A stretch of DNA of 64,000 nt from Microcebus murinus (Eukaryota; Chordata; Mammalia; Primates; Cheirogaleidae). The notes under the pieces were generated by a model. It had not been told where the DNA came from, did no database searches, and saw nothing but the letters and a program-made list of their open reading frames with translations. The stretch spans positions 85,232,001 through 85,296,000 of the forward strand of contig NC_134108.1 in assembly GCF_040939455.1 (NCBI RefSeq). The letters are read 5' to 3'. The position numbers and the translations under genes are program-made. Of the stretch, positions 34,097 through 45,014 are shown one piece after another. Every line of letters starts with the position of its first letter. The stretch's first letter is position 1.

Positions 34097-34437
34097 TTTG
34101 TTTTGTTTTGTTTTGTTTTTGAGACAGAGTCTCACTCTGTTGCCCTGGCTAGAGTGAGTGCCATGGTGTCAGCCTAGCTCACAGAAACCTCAAACTCCTG
34201 GGCTCAAGCAATCCTCCTGCCTCAGCCTCCCAATTAGCTGGGACTACAGGCATGTGCCACCATGCCCGGCTAATTTTTTCTATATGTATTACTTGGCCAA
34301 TTAATTTCTTCCTAATAACAGTAGAGACAGGGTCTCGCTCTTGCTCAGGCTGGTTTCCAACTTCTGACCTTGAGCAATCAGCCCGCCTCGGCCTCCCAGA
34401 GTACTAGGATAACAGGCGTGAGCCACCGCGCCCAGCC
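34097..34437 (-). mobile_element. Alu SINE, antisense, strepsirrhine linker
   Basis: A T-rich (GTTTT)n tail at 34,097-34,120 is followed by 'gagacagagtctcactctgt', and the copy ends 'ccaccgcgcccagcc'. The linker 'cttggccaattaatttcttc' is the extended strepsirrhine form. The TSD TGTTTTGCTGTTTTT (34,082-34,096; 34,440-34,454) is perfect. Confidence 0.95.
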
Positions 34438-34474
34438 TATGTTTTGCTGTTTTTGATCTTCTCCATATTGCAAT

Positions 34475-34620
34475 CTTATTTACTTCTCATAACCATTTGG
34501 TAAAAAAAATATAAAAATTATTTTTCCTGTTTTACAGATTAAAAAGCAACCTTACCTTAAAGTTAATGCCTAAGGAAACAAAAACAGGGCTTTCTTTCAG
34601 AAGCCCTGATGTCAATCAGT
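34475..34620 (-). mobile_element. Probable MIR fragment, antisense
   Basis: 'attatttttcctgttttaca' + 'gattaaaaagcaacctt' and 'cagaagccctgatgtcaatc' weakly follow the antisense MIR order. Confidence 0.35.
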
Positions 34621-35116
34621 AAGATACTGAGATACTATCAACTTAGTTGTAGATCATTATTTTATTTGTAAATACTTCCAACGTATTGGGGCTCATGGTT
34701 TACTTGTAAGTTCTATTTTTCTGATGTATTATGAATAATTTATACTGTGTGAGGGTACAAAATTGTGATTACAGAATTATTTTTCGTGTGATTCTCACTA
34801 CAGAATGATTGCAATATTCATTTGCTGGTCCTGATATCAGCGTGAATCAGCCATTGTAAAAGTATTAGGAATCTAACCAGCTCTGCCACAGTCTCACAGC
34901 TTGCTTTAGCAATCAGTCAGACAAACAAGACATTTATGAATTTATGAAATTATAGATGTATAAAATTCTCTAGCATTTTCTGAGTTATTTTGTATCAGAT
35001 TTTATTATAATTTTAAATAACAGCAAATATCATAGATATAAATTTTGTGTTTAAATATATTATATCAAAATATGTTGTACCCAAGTTGTTTTACTTTATA
35101 TTGCTTGGATATTGAT
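34621..35116. other. Unassigned AT-rich DNA
   Basis: Nothing recognised. Confidence 0.4.
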
Positions 35117-35130
35117 CCAATTGTAGTTTT

Positions 35131-35195
35131 TTTTTTTTTAAGTTTTTTATTTATTTATTTTTTTATTTCGGCATATTATAAGGGTACAGATTTTA
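35131..35195 (-). mobile_element. 65-bp L1 3'-end insertion with 14-bp TSD
   Basis: A perfect direct repeat CCAATTGTAGTTTT (35,117-35,130 and 35,196-35,209) flanks a T-rich tail and 'atttcggcatattataaggg' + 'tacagatttta'. I recognise this as the antisense 3' terminus of strepsirrhine L1. It is an extremely 5'-truncated insertion: about 30 bp of L1 plus the tail. Confidence 0.85.
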
Positions 35196-35209
35196 CCAAT
35201 TGTAGTTTT

Positions 35210-36295
35210 AAACTGTTTAAAATAAAATTAGCATGACACATTATGTATCTAATATTATCTATGTAACAGAATGTAAATCAAGGTTGAAAATTTTTCTTTT
35301 GTGGCTTAGCAAGGTCCATGATATTTAGAGTACAAGGAATGATATTATCACCTATCCAGGCTCTATGGATATTATTACTTTGAACTATTGATAGTTGTAG
35401 AAGAAAACAAAACAAGCCAGAGAATATTAACTTTCCTCATTACATAAAATTAATATGGAAAAAAATTATATATATTTCAGGTAGCTCAGACTGAATGAAG
35501 ATAATATATAAATTTCAGATATGAACACAATAGATCATAAAAATTATTTCTAAGTCAGTATAGGAAAGTTGAAGGTGATATCAATTCATCATGTTAATAG
35601 CACAAAGATTTTTCAATTTAGTTGACCTGACCACTGAATTATTCATTCATAGCACATAAAAAGGACTATTTTTAAAAGATTTTGAAAATGTCATTTGGAC
35701 ATAAAACATAAAAAACAACTATTAAGATATATCTTTATTCTCAGTTGCAGGAAAAATAAATTATAGTTATTCTTCTATTCCTATTCCTTATTTTTTTCCT
35801 TTATTCACTTTAATTGATTTTATAAATATTTGAATTTTCTCTTAAATGCAAATATGAACAGGAAGCTTCAAAAAATCATCTTAGCAATTTTTTAATTTTT
35901 AGAATTTTAAAAAATATGCTAGGTGTTACAGCAATTTAAAAAACAGATGGGAATTCTCATATAAAATTAAAAAGTGTTAAATAATGGGAGAAATATGAGT
36001 CATAGTAAATATATGCTTATGCACAATAACTTTACTTTCTGTCAGTTCTTAGCTTTCTTTTGTAAAACCCTCTCTCCTCTTGGCTTTAGTCTAGTTTCTC
36101 TTGTTTTCTTCACAAACTCTGACAAGTCCCTCTCTTTTATTTACTCTGGCTTCTAGTGGCTATCCCTTGAAAATCCACACTCCTTGGAGCTTTGTGCTAA
36201 TACCTTTCTCAATTTAATACATTCTTAGTGACTTTCTATGGAGTCTGACAATTGCCACTTTCTGGAATATGCTAATGATTCTTAATTTTCTGATT
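35210..36295. other. AT-rich DNA, nothing recognised
   Basis: No repeat or coding signal is identified. Confidence 0.4.
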
Positions 36296-36299
36296 TAAG

Positions 36300-36641
36300 C
36301 TTTGATATCCTGCCCAAAAGATTATATTTCTTATCTGGTTACAGACCATCTCTACCCGTATCATTACTCCATCAACTTGACTTTCCGTCCTCAATTGAGC
36401 AACACCACAATTCACTCAATCATACATCTGAGCATCTCAGAATTAACTTTATACTTAATTCTTCACCCAAAATATTCACTTGGTCACAAGGTTGTGATAA
36501 CTCTAGATTTAGAATTCCTCACAATTTTTCCTCTTCCCTTTAATCTTACTGTTACTGTCTTCAGCCACTTCATTCACTTCTTGATATCTTGTCCTTTCCT
36601 GCTTCATTGTATTGTAAATGAAGTAACAAAGTGTTCTTTCT
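36300..36641 (+). mobile_element. L2 LINE fragment, left of Alu
   Basis: A pyrimidine-rich L2-like run ('ctgagcatctcagaattaac', 'tttcctgcttcattgtattg', 'gtgttctttctaaaactcaa'). It continues beyond the Alu at 37,011. The overlapping 113-codon ORF (36,302-36,643) is a non-coding L2 frame. Confidence 0.5.
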
Positions 36642-36656
36642 AAAACTCAAATATTA

Positions 36657-36995
36657 GCTGGGCGTGGTGGCTCACGCCTGTAATCCTAGCACTCTGGGAG
36701 GCTGAGGCGGGCGGATTGCTCGAGGTCAGGAGTTCGAAACCAGCCTGAGCAAGAGCGAGACCCCGTCTCTACTATAAATAGAAAGAAATTAATTGGCCAA
36801 CTAATATATATATAAAATTAGCCGGGCATGGTGGCGCATGCCTGTAGTCCCAGCTACTCGGGAGGCTGAGGCAGCAGGATTGCTTGAGCCCAGGAGTTTG
36901 AGGTTGCTGTGAGCTAGGCTGACGCCACGGCACTCACTCTAGCCTGGGCAACAAGGGAGACTCTGTCTCAAAAAAAAAATAAAATAAAAAAAAAT
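36657..36995 (+). mobile_element. Alu SINE, sense, young strepsirrhine type
   Basis: A full-length copy from 'gctgggcgtggtggctcacg' to an A-rich tail with AAAAT units. The left arm keeps CpG sites ('ggctgaggcgggcggattgc'). The linker is the extended type ('aattaattggccaactaata'). A perfect 15-bp TSD, AAAACTCAAATATTA, lies at 36,642-36,656 and 36,996-37,010. Together these mark one of the youngest insertions here. It split an L2. Confidence 0.97.
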
Positions 36996-37010
36996 AAAAC
37001 TCAAATATTA

Positions 37011-37345
37011 TCATGCTAATCTCACCTACTGTACTATCCACAATTCATACTCTTTGTATTATACTCCAACATCTTTCACAATCTAGCCTGCTCAGTCTAT
37101 CTCCAGACACACCTTTTTATGCATCCCCGGTGCCTATCAAACAATGACTACTTGTTAATGCAAACATCTGTATATTTTGATTTTCCCTTGCTTTCACTCA
37201 TGCTGTTTCTACTATTCAGCTTACCATTCCTTCTTAGAAAATCCTATATGTTCTCTTCAACATACAGCTCAGATGATTCACCATTTATTAAGTCTGTCTT
37301 GAAAAGAATGCTGCCCACTTCTGTGTTCCCATGTATATAACAATT
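37011..37345 (+). mobile_element. L2 LINE fragment, right of Alu
   Basis: 'catctttcacaatctagcct', 'gctttcactcatgctgtttc' and 'cttcaacatacagctcagat' fit the L2 3' half and continue the 36,300 fragment. Confidence 0.6.
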
Positions 37346-37925
37346 AATATTGGCTATGATAGATAATCTGAAGCATCTAGTGGTCCTAATTGCATTATTT
37401 GGTTTCTAAATAAATTCTAGGCTACTTTATAGGCAAGACCTTATTCGGTCTTCAATATACTGAGTTCGTTGCTGCTGTTGGCTGAATAAGAATTAAATAT
37501 TGCAAGCTTCAAAAACTATATCACACATAATGAGAGAGAAAGCTTTGCTTTCTTCATAGAGGTAAATTTCTTAAAGTTCTGGCAGAGAGAGGAAATTGGA
37601 AAGTGGCCAGTTTGATTCAGGCTAGTGTTTTGAAATTTAAGCTGGGGGTTTTGTTTTAAAGAACCCACTCAAGTCAAGCAAGCCACATTCAAGTTTTAGC
37701 TCTGAAATCCACAATCAGCTGTCACCTCCAACTGTGGTCCTAAATTAAAATTTTAGTTATAAAAATATTTAGATCATATGCTAAAACTAGAAAAAATGAT
37801 AAGAACCAGGGATTTTTATAAAGCCAATATAGAAATTTTTAACATCAATAACATGAAAGTATCTCACTAAGTTAGATCACGGATATTCCTTTAAGTCAAA
37901 TTTGAAAAGCTGCCTAATTGTTCAC
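37346..37925. other. Unassigned DNA
   Basis: Nothing recognised. Confidence 0.4.
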
Positions 37926-38365
37926 CTGCCATAACTACTAGATGTCTAATTTATATCTCTAATTTGCCATACCCAAAGGAGAAAGATTGCTTCCTACACA
38001 ACATCCTCATAAGTTAAAACTTTGCCTTCTACATCTTAATTAACAGGTCTCCCTATTCACACATTTACTCAAGCCAAATACCTAGGAGTCATCTTTGATA
38101 CTTCTAGCTTCATCACCCACAAATCAAATCTACAAGGTAGTAATATATCCCATTTTCATTCATTTCTTTTCATCTTCAAAGCTACTATCTAAACCAAACC
38201 CCCTGTCTGGATTAATAAAATAGCTTTCCAAAATTTCATTTTTGCTCTTTTTCTTACCACCCACTTCCACCAAAATTAACTTTCCAAAGAGCAGTCAATC
38301 TTTTAAATATGTTAGTCAGATTATGATGCCTCGTTAGCATAAAAGCCTCCAGTGGCTTCTCTGCT
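37926..38365 (+). mobile_element. L2 LINE fragment, left of Tc1/mariner-type insertion
   Basis: 'actcaagccaaatacctagg' + 'agtcatctttgatacttcta', 'tgttagtcagattatgatgc' and 'aaagcctccagtggcttctc' are strong L2 landmarks in the correct order. The copy resumes at 39,508. Confidence 0.85.
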
Positions 38366-38367
38366 TA

Positions 38368-39505
38368 CTCATGGAGTCAATGATGAACTGCATACACATT
38401 ATCATAGAGTTGAAAAGTCCCTATTGCCCAGTGATGTTGTAGCCACTGTAATATTGTAGTGCAAGGTTTTATTCATGCTAATATAAACACCCTACTGTGC
38501 TGCTGATCTTATAAAAGTATAGCACATACAATTATATACCGGACATAATAAATGACTATAGTACTACCATAGCTATTTACTATGCTTTGTATCATTATTT
38601 CAGGGGATATTCCTTGTACCTGTAGTTTAAAAAGTTAACTGTAAAACAGCCTCAGGAAGTATTCCAGAAGAAGTCATTTCTATCATAGGCAATGACAAAT
38701 CTATGCTTGTTATTGCCCCTGAAGACCTTCCAGTAGAACAGGATGTGGAGGTGGAAGACAGTGATGTTGATGATCTTGATCTTGTGTAGGCCTAGTCTGA
38801 CGTGTGTGTTTATGTCGTGGTTTTTAACAAAAATTTTTAAAAGTAAAAAATAATTTTAAAATTTACAAATAGAAAAACAACTTTTAGAATAAGGATACAA
38901 AGAAAAAAAATATTTTTGTATAGCCATACAATGTGCTTGTGTTTTAAGCTGTTATTTCTATAGTCCAAAAATTAAAAAAAAAATAACTTTTAAAAGTATA
39001 TAAAGTAAAAAGCTACAGTGAGCTAAGTTTAGTTTATTATAAAAGAAAAAAAATCTTTTCTATAAATTTAGCATAGCCTAAGTGTACAGTGTTTATAAAG
39101 CCTATAATAGTGTGCAGTAATGTCCTAGGCCTTTGCATTCACTCACTACTCACTCACTGCCTCACCCAGAGCAACTTCCAGTCCTCCAAGCTCCATTCAT
39201 AAGTGCCCTAAACAGGTGTATCATTTTTTATGTTTTGTATTATATTTTTACTTTACCTTTTTTATGTTTAAACATGTTTAATGCACAAATACCATTATGT
39301 TCCAATTGCCTACAGTATTCAGTACAGTAACATGCCATACGGTTTGTGGTCTAGTAGCAATAGGCTATACAATATAGCCTAGGTGTGTAGCAGGCTATAC
39401 CATCTAGGTTTGTGTAAGTACACTCGAGGGTGTTTGTACAATGATAAAAATTTCCTAATGACATATTTCTTAGGACATATCCCATATTTAAGTGACACAT
39501 GACTG
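38368..39505. mobile_element. Tc1/mariner-superfamily DNA transposon remnant inserted in L2
   Basis: It is flanked by TA (38,366-38,367 and 39,506-39,507) and ends 'aagtgacacatgactg'. The left terminus is 'ctcatg' with part of the end deleted. Internal phrases match a common mammalian repeat: 'agcacatacaattatatacc', 'aagtgtacagtgtttataaa', 'gagcaacttccagtcctcca', 'aggctataccatctaggttt'. I cannot fix the family name (Tigger/Kanga-like). The L2 sequence on either side joins cleanly when it is removed. Confidence 0.75.
38646..38789 (+). pseudogene. Acidic C-terminal ORF remnant within the 38.4-kb DNA transposon
   Basis: An open frame of 47 codons ends at a TAG. It reads roughly TASGSIPEEVISIIGNDKSM and, after about seven residues, PEDLPVEQDVEVEDSDVDDL just before the stop. 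The acidic end and fixed stop suggest the last exon-like segment of a protein carried by this repeat family. What it was is unknown to me. No catalytic motif is present. Confidence 0.4.
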
Positions 39506-39507
39506 TA

Positions 39508-39879
39508 ATCAAATCTAAATTCACCATCGTGGCTGATAGGACCCAACATCATCTTGCCTCTGCTGCTTCAGTTCACAAAATATTGATCTCCTCCTACGTC
39601 CCTCTTCTTCAAAATCACTGGCCACCTTTCCGTTCTCACATAAGTGCTAGTTCATGTGCTGTTCCTCTTCCCAGAATTCTCTTCCTTGTGAGCTCTCTCT
39701 GACTGTCTCCTTCTAGTCATCTGGGCTCACATTAAATATGGTTCTATATTAGATACTTGCTCAAGTTCACAGGAATAACATGTTCCTCCTTCCCTCTCAC
39801 CACATCAATCTGTTTTATTTTCATCTGGTATTTATTATTACTTTGTATATCCTTTCTATGTATTTATTTTTAGCTTTAT
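39508..39879 (+). mobile_element. L2 LINE fragment between two DNA transposons
   Basis: 'aacatcatcttgcctctgct', 'ttcatgtgctgttcctcttc' and 'ccagaattctcttccttgtg' continue the L2 copy from 37,926. Confidence 0.75.
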
Positions 39880-40065
39880 TACTAGGTTATTAAGAATGAA
39901 ATGCCTGATTTCCTTAAGTACTAAGCTTGATAGTTTATATCTCTGATATTTCATTTTGACACTTTTTGTTTTATTATTATTTTGAAGGTACAGCCTCAGT
40001 CTTGCAAATACATGTTTTGTCTTGTGATTGTCTTTGAAATTTTTTAGAGCAATTTTTACGAAACT

Positions 40066-41074
40066 ATGGATAAGTCAAAACTTCGTCTTATTTTCAAATA
40101 CAAGTTCCATTGTGGAACCAATGTAGGACAGACAGCTGGAAATATCAATGAAGTGTTTGGGAAGGATGTGGCTAATGAATGCACAGTATGTCAGTGGTTT
40201 GAGAAGTTCCATTCTGGTGATTTTAATCTTGAAAATGAGCCATGTGGGCGACCTGACACCAGGTCGCCCACATGGCTGAAATGATGAGCTGAAAGCTATA
40301 GTGGAAGCGAATCCATCTCAACCTATGCATGAATTAGCAGCAAGATTTGATGTTGCTATTCAATCAGTATTAGACCATATGAAATAAATTGGCAAGGTAA
40401 AGAAGCTGGATAGATAGTGCCGCATGAATGAAACAAAAGTCAGAAGAGAAACCATCTCAAAGCTTGCCTTTCTTTGCTGTCACGACATAAAGGTGAACCA
40501 TTTCTATACCATGTTGTTACATGTGATGGAAAAAGGATTCTTTTTTTGACAATCACAAGCATTCAGCACAATGCTTGGATAAAGATGGAGTGTAAAAACA
40601 CAGTGCAAAAACAAATATTCATCAAAGAAAGACTAATGGTATCTGTTTGGTGGTCCAGTGTTGGTATTATCCATGACGGCTTCATGAAACCTGGTCAGTC
40701 GATTACAGCAGATGTCTACTATAACCAATTGGATGAAATAATTAGGATGCTTGTGATTAGGAAGCCAAGATTGGTCAACAGAGATAGGCCAATACTCTTG
40801 CAAGATAACACTGGACCATATGTTACTCAAACAATGCTGCTCAAACTACAGAAGCTGTACTTGGAAACTCTCTGTTATCCACCATATTCACCAGAACTTG
40901 CACCAACTGACTACCACTTCTTCCAGGCTTTGGACCACTTCTAGCAAGAAAAAATATTCAATTCTCAACAAGCTGTGGAAACGCCTTTTGGGAATTCATC
41001 TCCACTTGTTCTCCAGGCTTCTTCACTGCTGGTATAAACTAGCTACAGATGGCAAAACTGTGTCGGGAATTTAG
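40066..41074 (+). pseudogene. Mariner transposase pseudogene
   Basis: A mariner (IS630/Tc1/mariner) transposase cuts and pastes its own element at TA sites. The start MDKSKLRLIFKYKFHC opens a helix-turn-helix N-terminus, followed by WFEKFHSGDFNLENEP. The frame breaks at 40,238-40,277 where a hairpin duplication replaces the usual sequence after the GRP motif. A second segment gives NDELKAIVEANPS, ELAARFDVA and IGKVKKLD, with stops. The catalytic core lies mostly in one open stretch, 40,474-40,944. First Asp is in VTCDGK. Second is in ILLQDN. Third is in YSPELAPTDYHFF, 34 residues after the second (D,D34D). A stop follows LDHF, and the C-terminus ends at 41,074 in another frame. All three catalytic Asp survive, but the protein cannot be made. 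Confidence 0.93.
40238..40277. repeat. Perfect 18-bp hairpin inside mariner transposase
   Basis: AGCCATGTGGGCGACCTG (40,238-40,255) and its exact reverse complement (40,260-40,277) are separated by ACAC. The right arm occupies the place where other mariners encode the residues between GRP and NDELKA, so it is an acquired inversion copy. Confidence 0.95.
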
Positions 41075-41219
41075 GCACATACTTTGATTAATTGTACTGC
41101 TTCATGTCTGAGATATAATAAACTACACTTTTGATTCAAAATTGGACATTTCATACTTAATGATCTAATATAATACCCCCATACGAGAGAGGAAACCCCA
41201 GTGGGTCTACCTTATTCAA

Positions 41220-41895
41220 TGCTGTACTGCATTCTGTTTCCAATGCACCTAAACAGTGACAACAACTGCATCTACTATTATTACTCTCCACAAAACTGTC
41301 AATATGACCTTTTGAAAAGCCTTTGCTCAAAATGCAATTTACATGGAATTAAATTTAAACTCCTACCAAAACAAAGGTCTACAGAGCCTGACATTATCCT
41401 TCTTTGACTAACTCACCAACACATGCCATTACCCTGTTGCACTCCAGTTCGGTGGGCCTGCTGGCCTCTCCTGGCCTCCAACACACCAAGCATGTTCTGC
41501 CATGCCCTCTCTAAAAAGAAAGCATTTGCACTGACCACTCCTTAGCTTCCTTTAGGTGCTTCCTCCAGTGTAACCTTAACAGAGAGGTAGCCTATCATGA
41601 ATCAATCCAAACAATAATAATAATGCCAATATTACCAAAAAATCCTTTGCTCACTGTCCCCTTGCTGCTTTAATTTTCTTTATGATACTTCTCAGCATAT
41701 CAAATATATTTATGCATTTGCTTTCTCTCTTTCCATGTTAGAATTTATGTCTCACGAGGGTAGAGAATTTGTTTTCTTTACTGTTGTATCCCCATCAACT
41801 AGAACAATGCCTGGTGAAGGCAGGTGCTCAAGAATGTTGATTGAATACATGAAAATTAATAGCTTACTAAATGTTTGTTGAATAAACGAACTAAA
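41220..41895 (+). mobile_element. L2 LINE 3' end, second copy
   Basis: 'gagcctgacattatccttct', 'catgttctgccatgccctct', 'tttatgtctcacgagggtag' and the terminus 'agaacaatgcctggtgaagg' + 'caggtgctcaagaatgttga' are L2 in order. It overlaps in content with the 37.9-39.9 kb copy, so it is a separate L2. Confidence 0.75.
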
Positions 41896-44150
41896 TAATC
41901 CCAAAGGTAGGCATATTCAATCATGTGCATGTAAGAAAATGTATATTTTCTTAATTTAATACTAATAATAGATGATGACCCGAGTTATTTATGAAAAATG
42001 GGAATAGTAAAGCTTATTTGAGCTTGAATACATGAAAAGTATAATATATTTCTTAAGTGTGGTGCATCATTATTGTCAGTGAAGCTCAGTTAGTCATGTG
42101 TCAGATCATTTGACTTGTTTAAAGAACCTCTCAAAGTCTAATACACTCTTTTGGGAAATAATAGCATTGTGGGTATACAAAATTATTGTAAACTGATAAA
42201 ATTAGCAAAAATATATCAATAAGGTAGCATGTTTATTTTTATTGGTTTACATATAGTCTGTTTAGGAAATTATACGTCCAATTATCTTTTGAAATAGATG
42301 GTATCAAAGCATTCATTGTCCACTGGAGCCAGAAAGAATGTCCTTTCCACTGTATGCTAGTTGGATGATTGGCTAATTGATGTTCCTTGGGGTTAGGTCT
42401 CTGAGATTGGCAATTATTATTCCAGAAGTCTGTGTTTGAGATATTTGTTTTATATGATTTATTTTTCATAGTCAGTTTAGACATAGGGACAGAATAAGTT
42501 TTGTAAAGCAGTGTTTTCCAACTAATATTTTTTTTTAAAAAAATTGATCTCTATGCCTGCATGGGCATGAATAGCAGAGACTTTTGCACAGTTCTTTTGT
42601 AATGCATGGATGTGGTGTGCTCACTACATGCTCATAAGTAATGAAAAATTGCTTGACGGCTCTCAGCCAAGTACTAGGGAAGAGAGTAATATACTTAACT
42701 CTCTTCAATGCATCTACTGATAATGATGGTCTAATATTTGGCTGTTCCAGAATTTCTCAGTCTACTTTCATTTTAACATGTTCAGTAGACATAGGTATAG
42801 CATCACTTACGAATTCCTGTTGAAGAGAACATAAAGCATGTAATATGGCAATGACATATTATGATCATTTGATTATAAGTTTTTAATTTAAAACAATATT
42901 TAACACTATCAAGTAAGAGTCACATGTACCCCCCAAAATAAAACCATAACGTTAATAATGAAAAATGCAAGCAAATGTCTTTGGAATATATGTGAATGTT
43001 AGTCAATAAAATTCAAAATCCATTCCAATTCTTTTAAAGCAAGAGAAAAAGTCATTAATAGAAGAAAAACGTCCAAATTACACTTACAGGTGACATAAAG
43101 TCAAACTTATAGTAACATCACATTAAAATGTGAATGCTTAGAGGCATTTCCTATATAATTATAATTTTAAAAATTTCACTATCTCTCACTAATTAATTAA
43201 TGTGTGGTCATTGTACTAATAGTAAAATAAAATAAGAGAAGGAAACCCATAGATCATTTTCCTATTTTCTTCTTTTAAAATATAAACCAACTAGATTTAA
43301 TACATTAAAGAGTTTCACTGTCAATCCAGGTCTAAAAGAAACATTTGGCAAGCTTGAGATCTTTGCTGATTTTTTAAGTTGTACCAATTTCCCAGACTGT
43401 TTTGGGGAGACTAGACATGATCACTGTTACTCCCCAATTCCATGGGTCTGAATCTTTCTTTAGTGTCTAAAGAATCCTCCCTACTTACTTTACTGTTCTC
43501 AGAGGAACTCCCTCTCCTCAGACTCAGGATACAGACTTCAATAGACAGAGGCCTTATCATAAAGTGAGGAACTTATTTAAATATAGGTGATTTTTGCTTG
43601 AGGTTCTGCTACATTTTTTCTGTTCTGCATAGAAGTACAGAGCCTGCTTCCTATATAAATGAATGAAGAAATAGGGATAGTGGTGGCTAGGAAAAAATCA
43701 TAAAGCAGTATCTAAAATTTACTATATCACATTTCATACTTAAATCAAGTATTATAAAACATTAATATTTTGAATTTTAAAACTTGAAATTAATGTGACT
43801 GTAAATATTCTGTCATTTCTTTTAGATATGTGGCTATAATTTGCTTTCATAGGCCATTTTCCTAACTGATGAACCACTAAAAATATCAGATTTAGTAATA
43901 GAATAAAATAGAAAAAGAAAGTAAATTTCTGTTTGTTGAGTTGATTTTTTTTTAAAAATCCCCTCTTGAACTGAAAGTGCCTTGATAAGTAAACTATGTT
44001 TCAGAGATCTTCAACTTAAAGAATGCATACATTTCAACATATTCGGAACTTACCACAACAGGAATTTTAATTTAGGAACTAGCCCTAAGAAATTTGTATT
44101 GCAAAGTTTGAGGGGAAAAAATTATACCCCATTGGGAACAGAATTTGGAT
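41896..44150. other. AT-rich DNA, nothing recognised
   Basis: 2.2 kb with no element I can name. The short ORFs at 42,239-42,484 and 42,641-42,823 show no similarity. Confidence 0.4.
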
Positions 44151-44152
44151 GA

Positions 44153-44285
44153 ATTCAAATAATTTATTAAATTTAATTTATTAAATGATAATACGTTATT
44201 AAATTTAATTTATTAAATTATTTAAATTTAATTAATTTGAATTTAATTAAATTTGAATCTCATTAAATTATTTGAATTATTCATA
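44153..44285. repeat. AT-only low-complexity repeat, ATTTAATTTATTAA units
   Basis: About 130 bp made almost only of A and T. Repeated, partly self-complementary units such as 'ttaaatttaatttattaaat' occur at least three times. Confidence 0.85.
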
Positions 44286-44514
44286 AGGAAAGGAAAAATT
44301 TATTTTAAAACAAGCTTTAACTGAAAAGCTTGCTTTCCCAGTAGTTGAACATATGGTATTATTGCATGTAACTTAATCCAGTCTGCCCACTGGTATGTTG
44401 AGGCACTGATCTCATTGGCCCTCTGATGGTCACATTGGGTATACATTTGGACTCAGGCTCTCAGCAGCCCCGACTTTTACCTCAAGGTGGCAGCTGTTAA
44501 TATTATTTTCTGTA

Positions 44515-44695
44515 CTATTATAATATCTTAATATATTCTACTACTTACCTAACTCTCTTCCCAACTAGAGCCTAAACTAGATAAGGGCAGAGATTTGAGG
44601 GATTTTTTTTAATGCACTCTAAGTTTCCAAAGGAGTGCCAGATATAGAGGAAATACTAAATAAATATTTGTTAAACAAATGAATGAATGGATGGG
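44515..44695 (+). mobile_element. L2 LINE 3' terminus
   Basis: 'gagcctaaactagataaggg' + 'cagagatttgaggg', 'aaggagtgccagatatagag' and 'aataaatatttgttaaacaa' + 'atgaatgaatgg' form a typical L2 end. Confidence 0.8.
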
Positions 44696-45014
44696 AATTT
44701 GGGGAAGCATTCACCTATCTTACATAGAACTTGCTCTTATTTCCAAGATAGCTTCAAACTTTTAGCAGAAAACATTCTTGCATCATCACATATAACCCAC
44801 AATCCACCTGTCTTTCTTTGGTCCTATGCTTTCAATCCATCTTTTTGAAAAGGCACATTAATGTCTGTCCTTTATATAAGTATGTAGATGAGAACTAGCC
44901 AAGTTTTCTCATAAGTGATTGTCAGGTTTACAAAATAAGAGGCATTAAATTAACTGGTGATAAATGTGGACACTAGCAATAGACTAGGTACGGATATTGA
45001 ATACATTAATTACT

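Larger units (their letters stand above)
39882..41168 (+). mobile_element. Mariner DNA transposon, 1.29 kb, inactive
   Basis: The left end 'ctaggttattaagaatgaaa' + 'tgcctgattt' and right end 'aaattggacatttcatactt' + 'aatgatctaa' are inverted repeats (25 of 32 positions match when the TA is included). TA lies on each side (39,880-39,881; 41,169-41,170). The length is that of a full mariner. It carries the decayed transposase 40,066-41,074. Confidence 0.93.

Noticed and set aside
36302..36643. 113-codon ORF on the plus strand
   Set aside because: It is L2 3'-half sequence, which is not read in this frame in L2.
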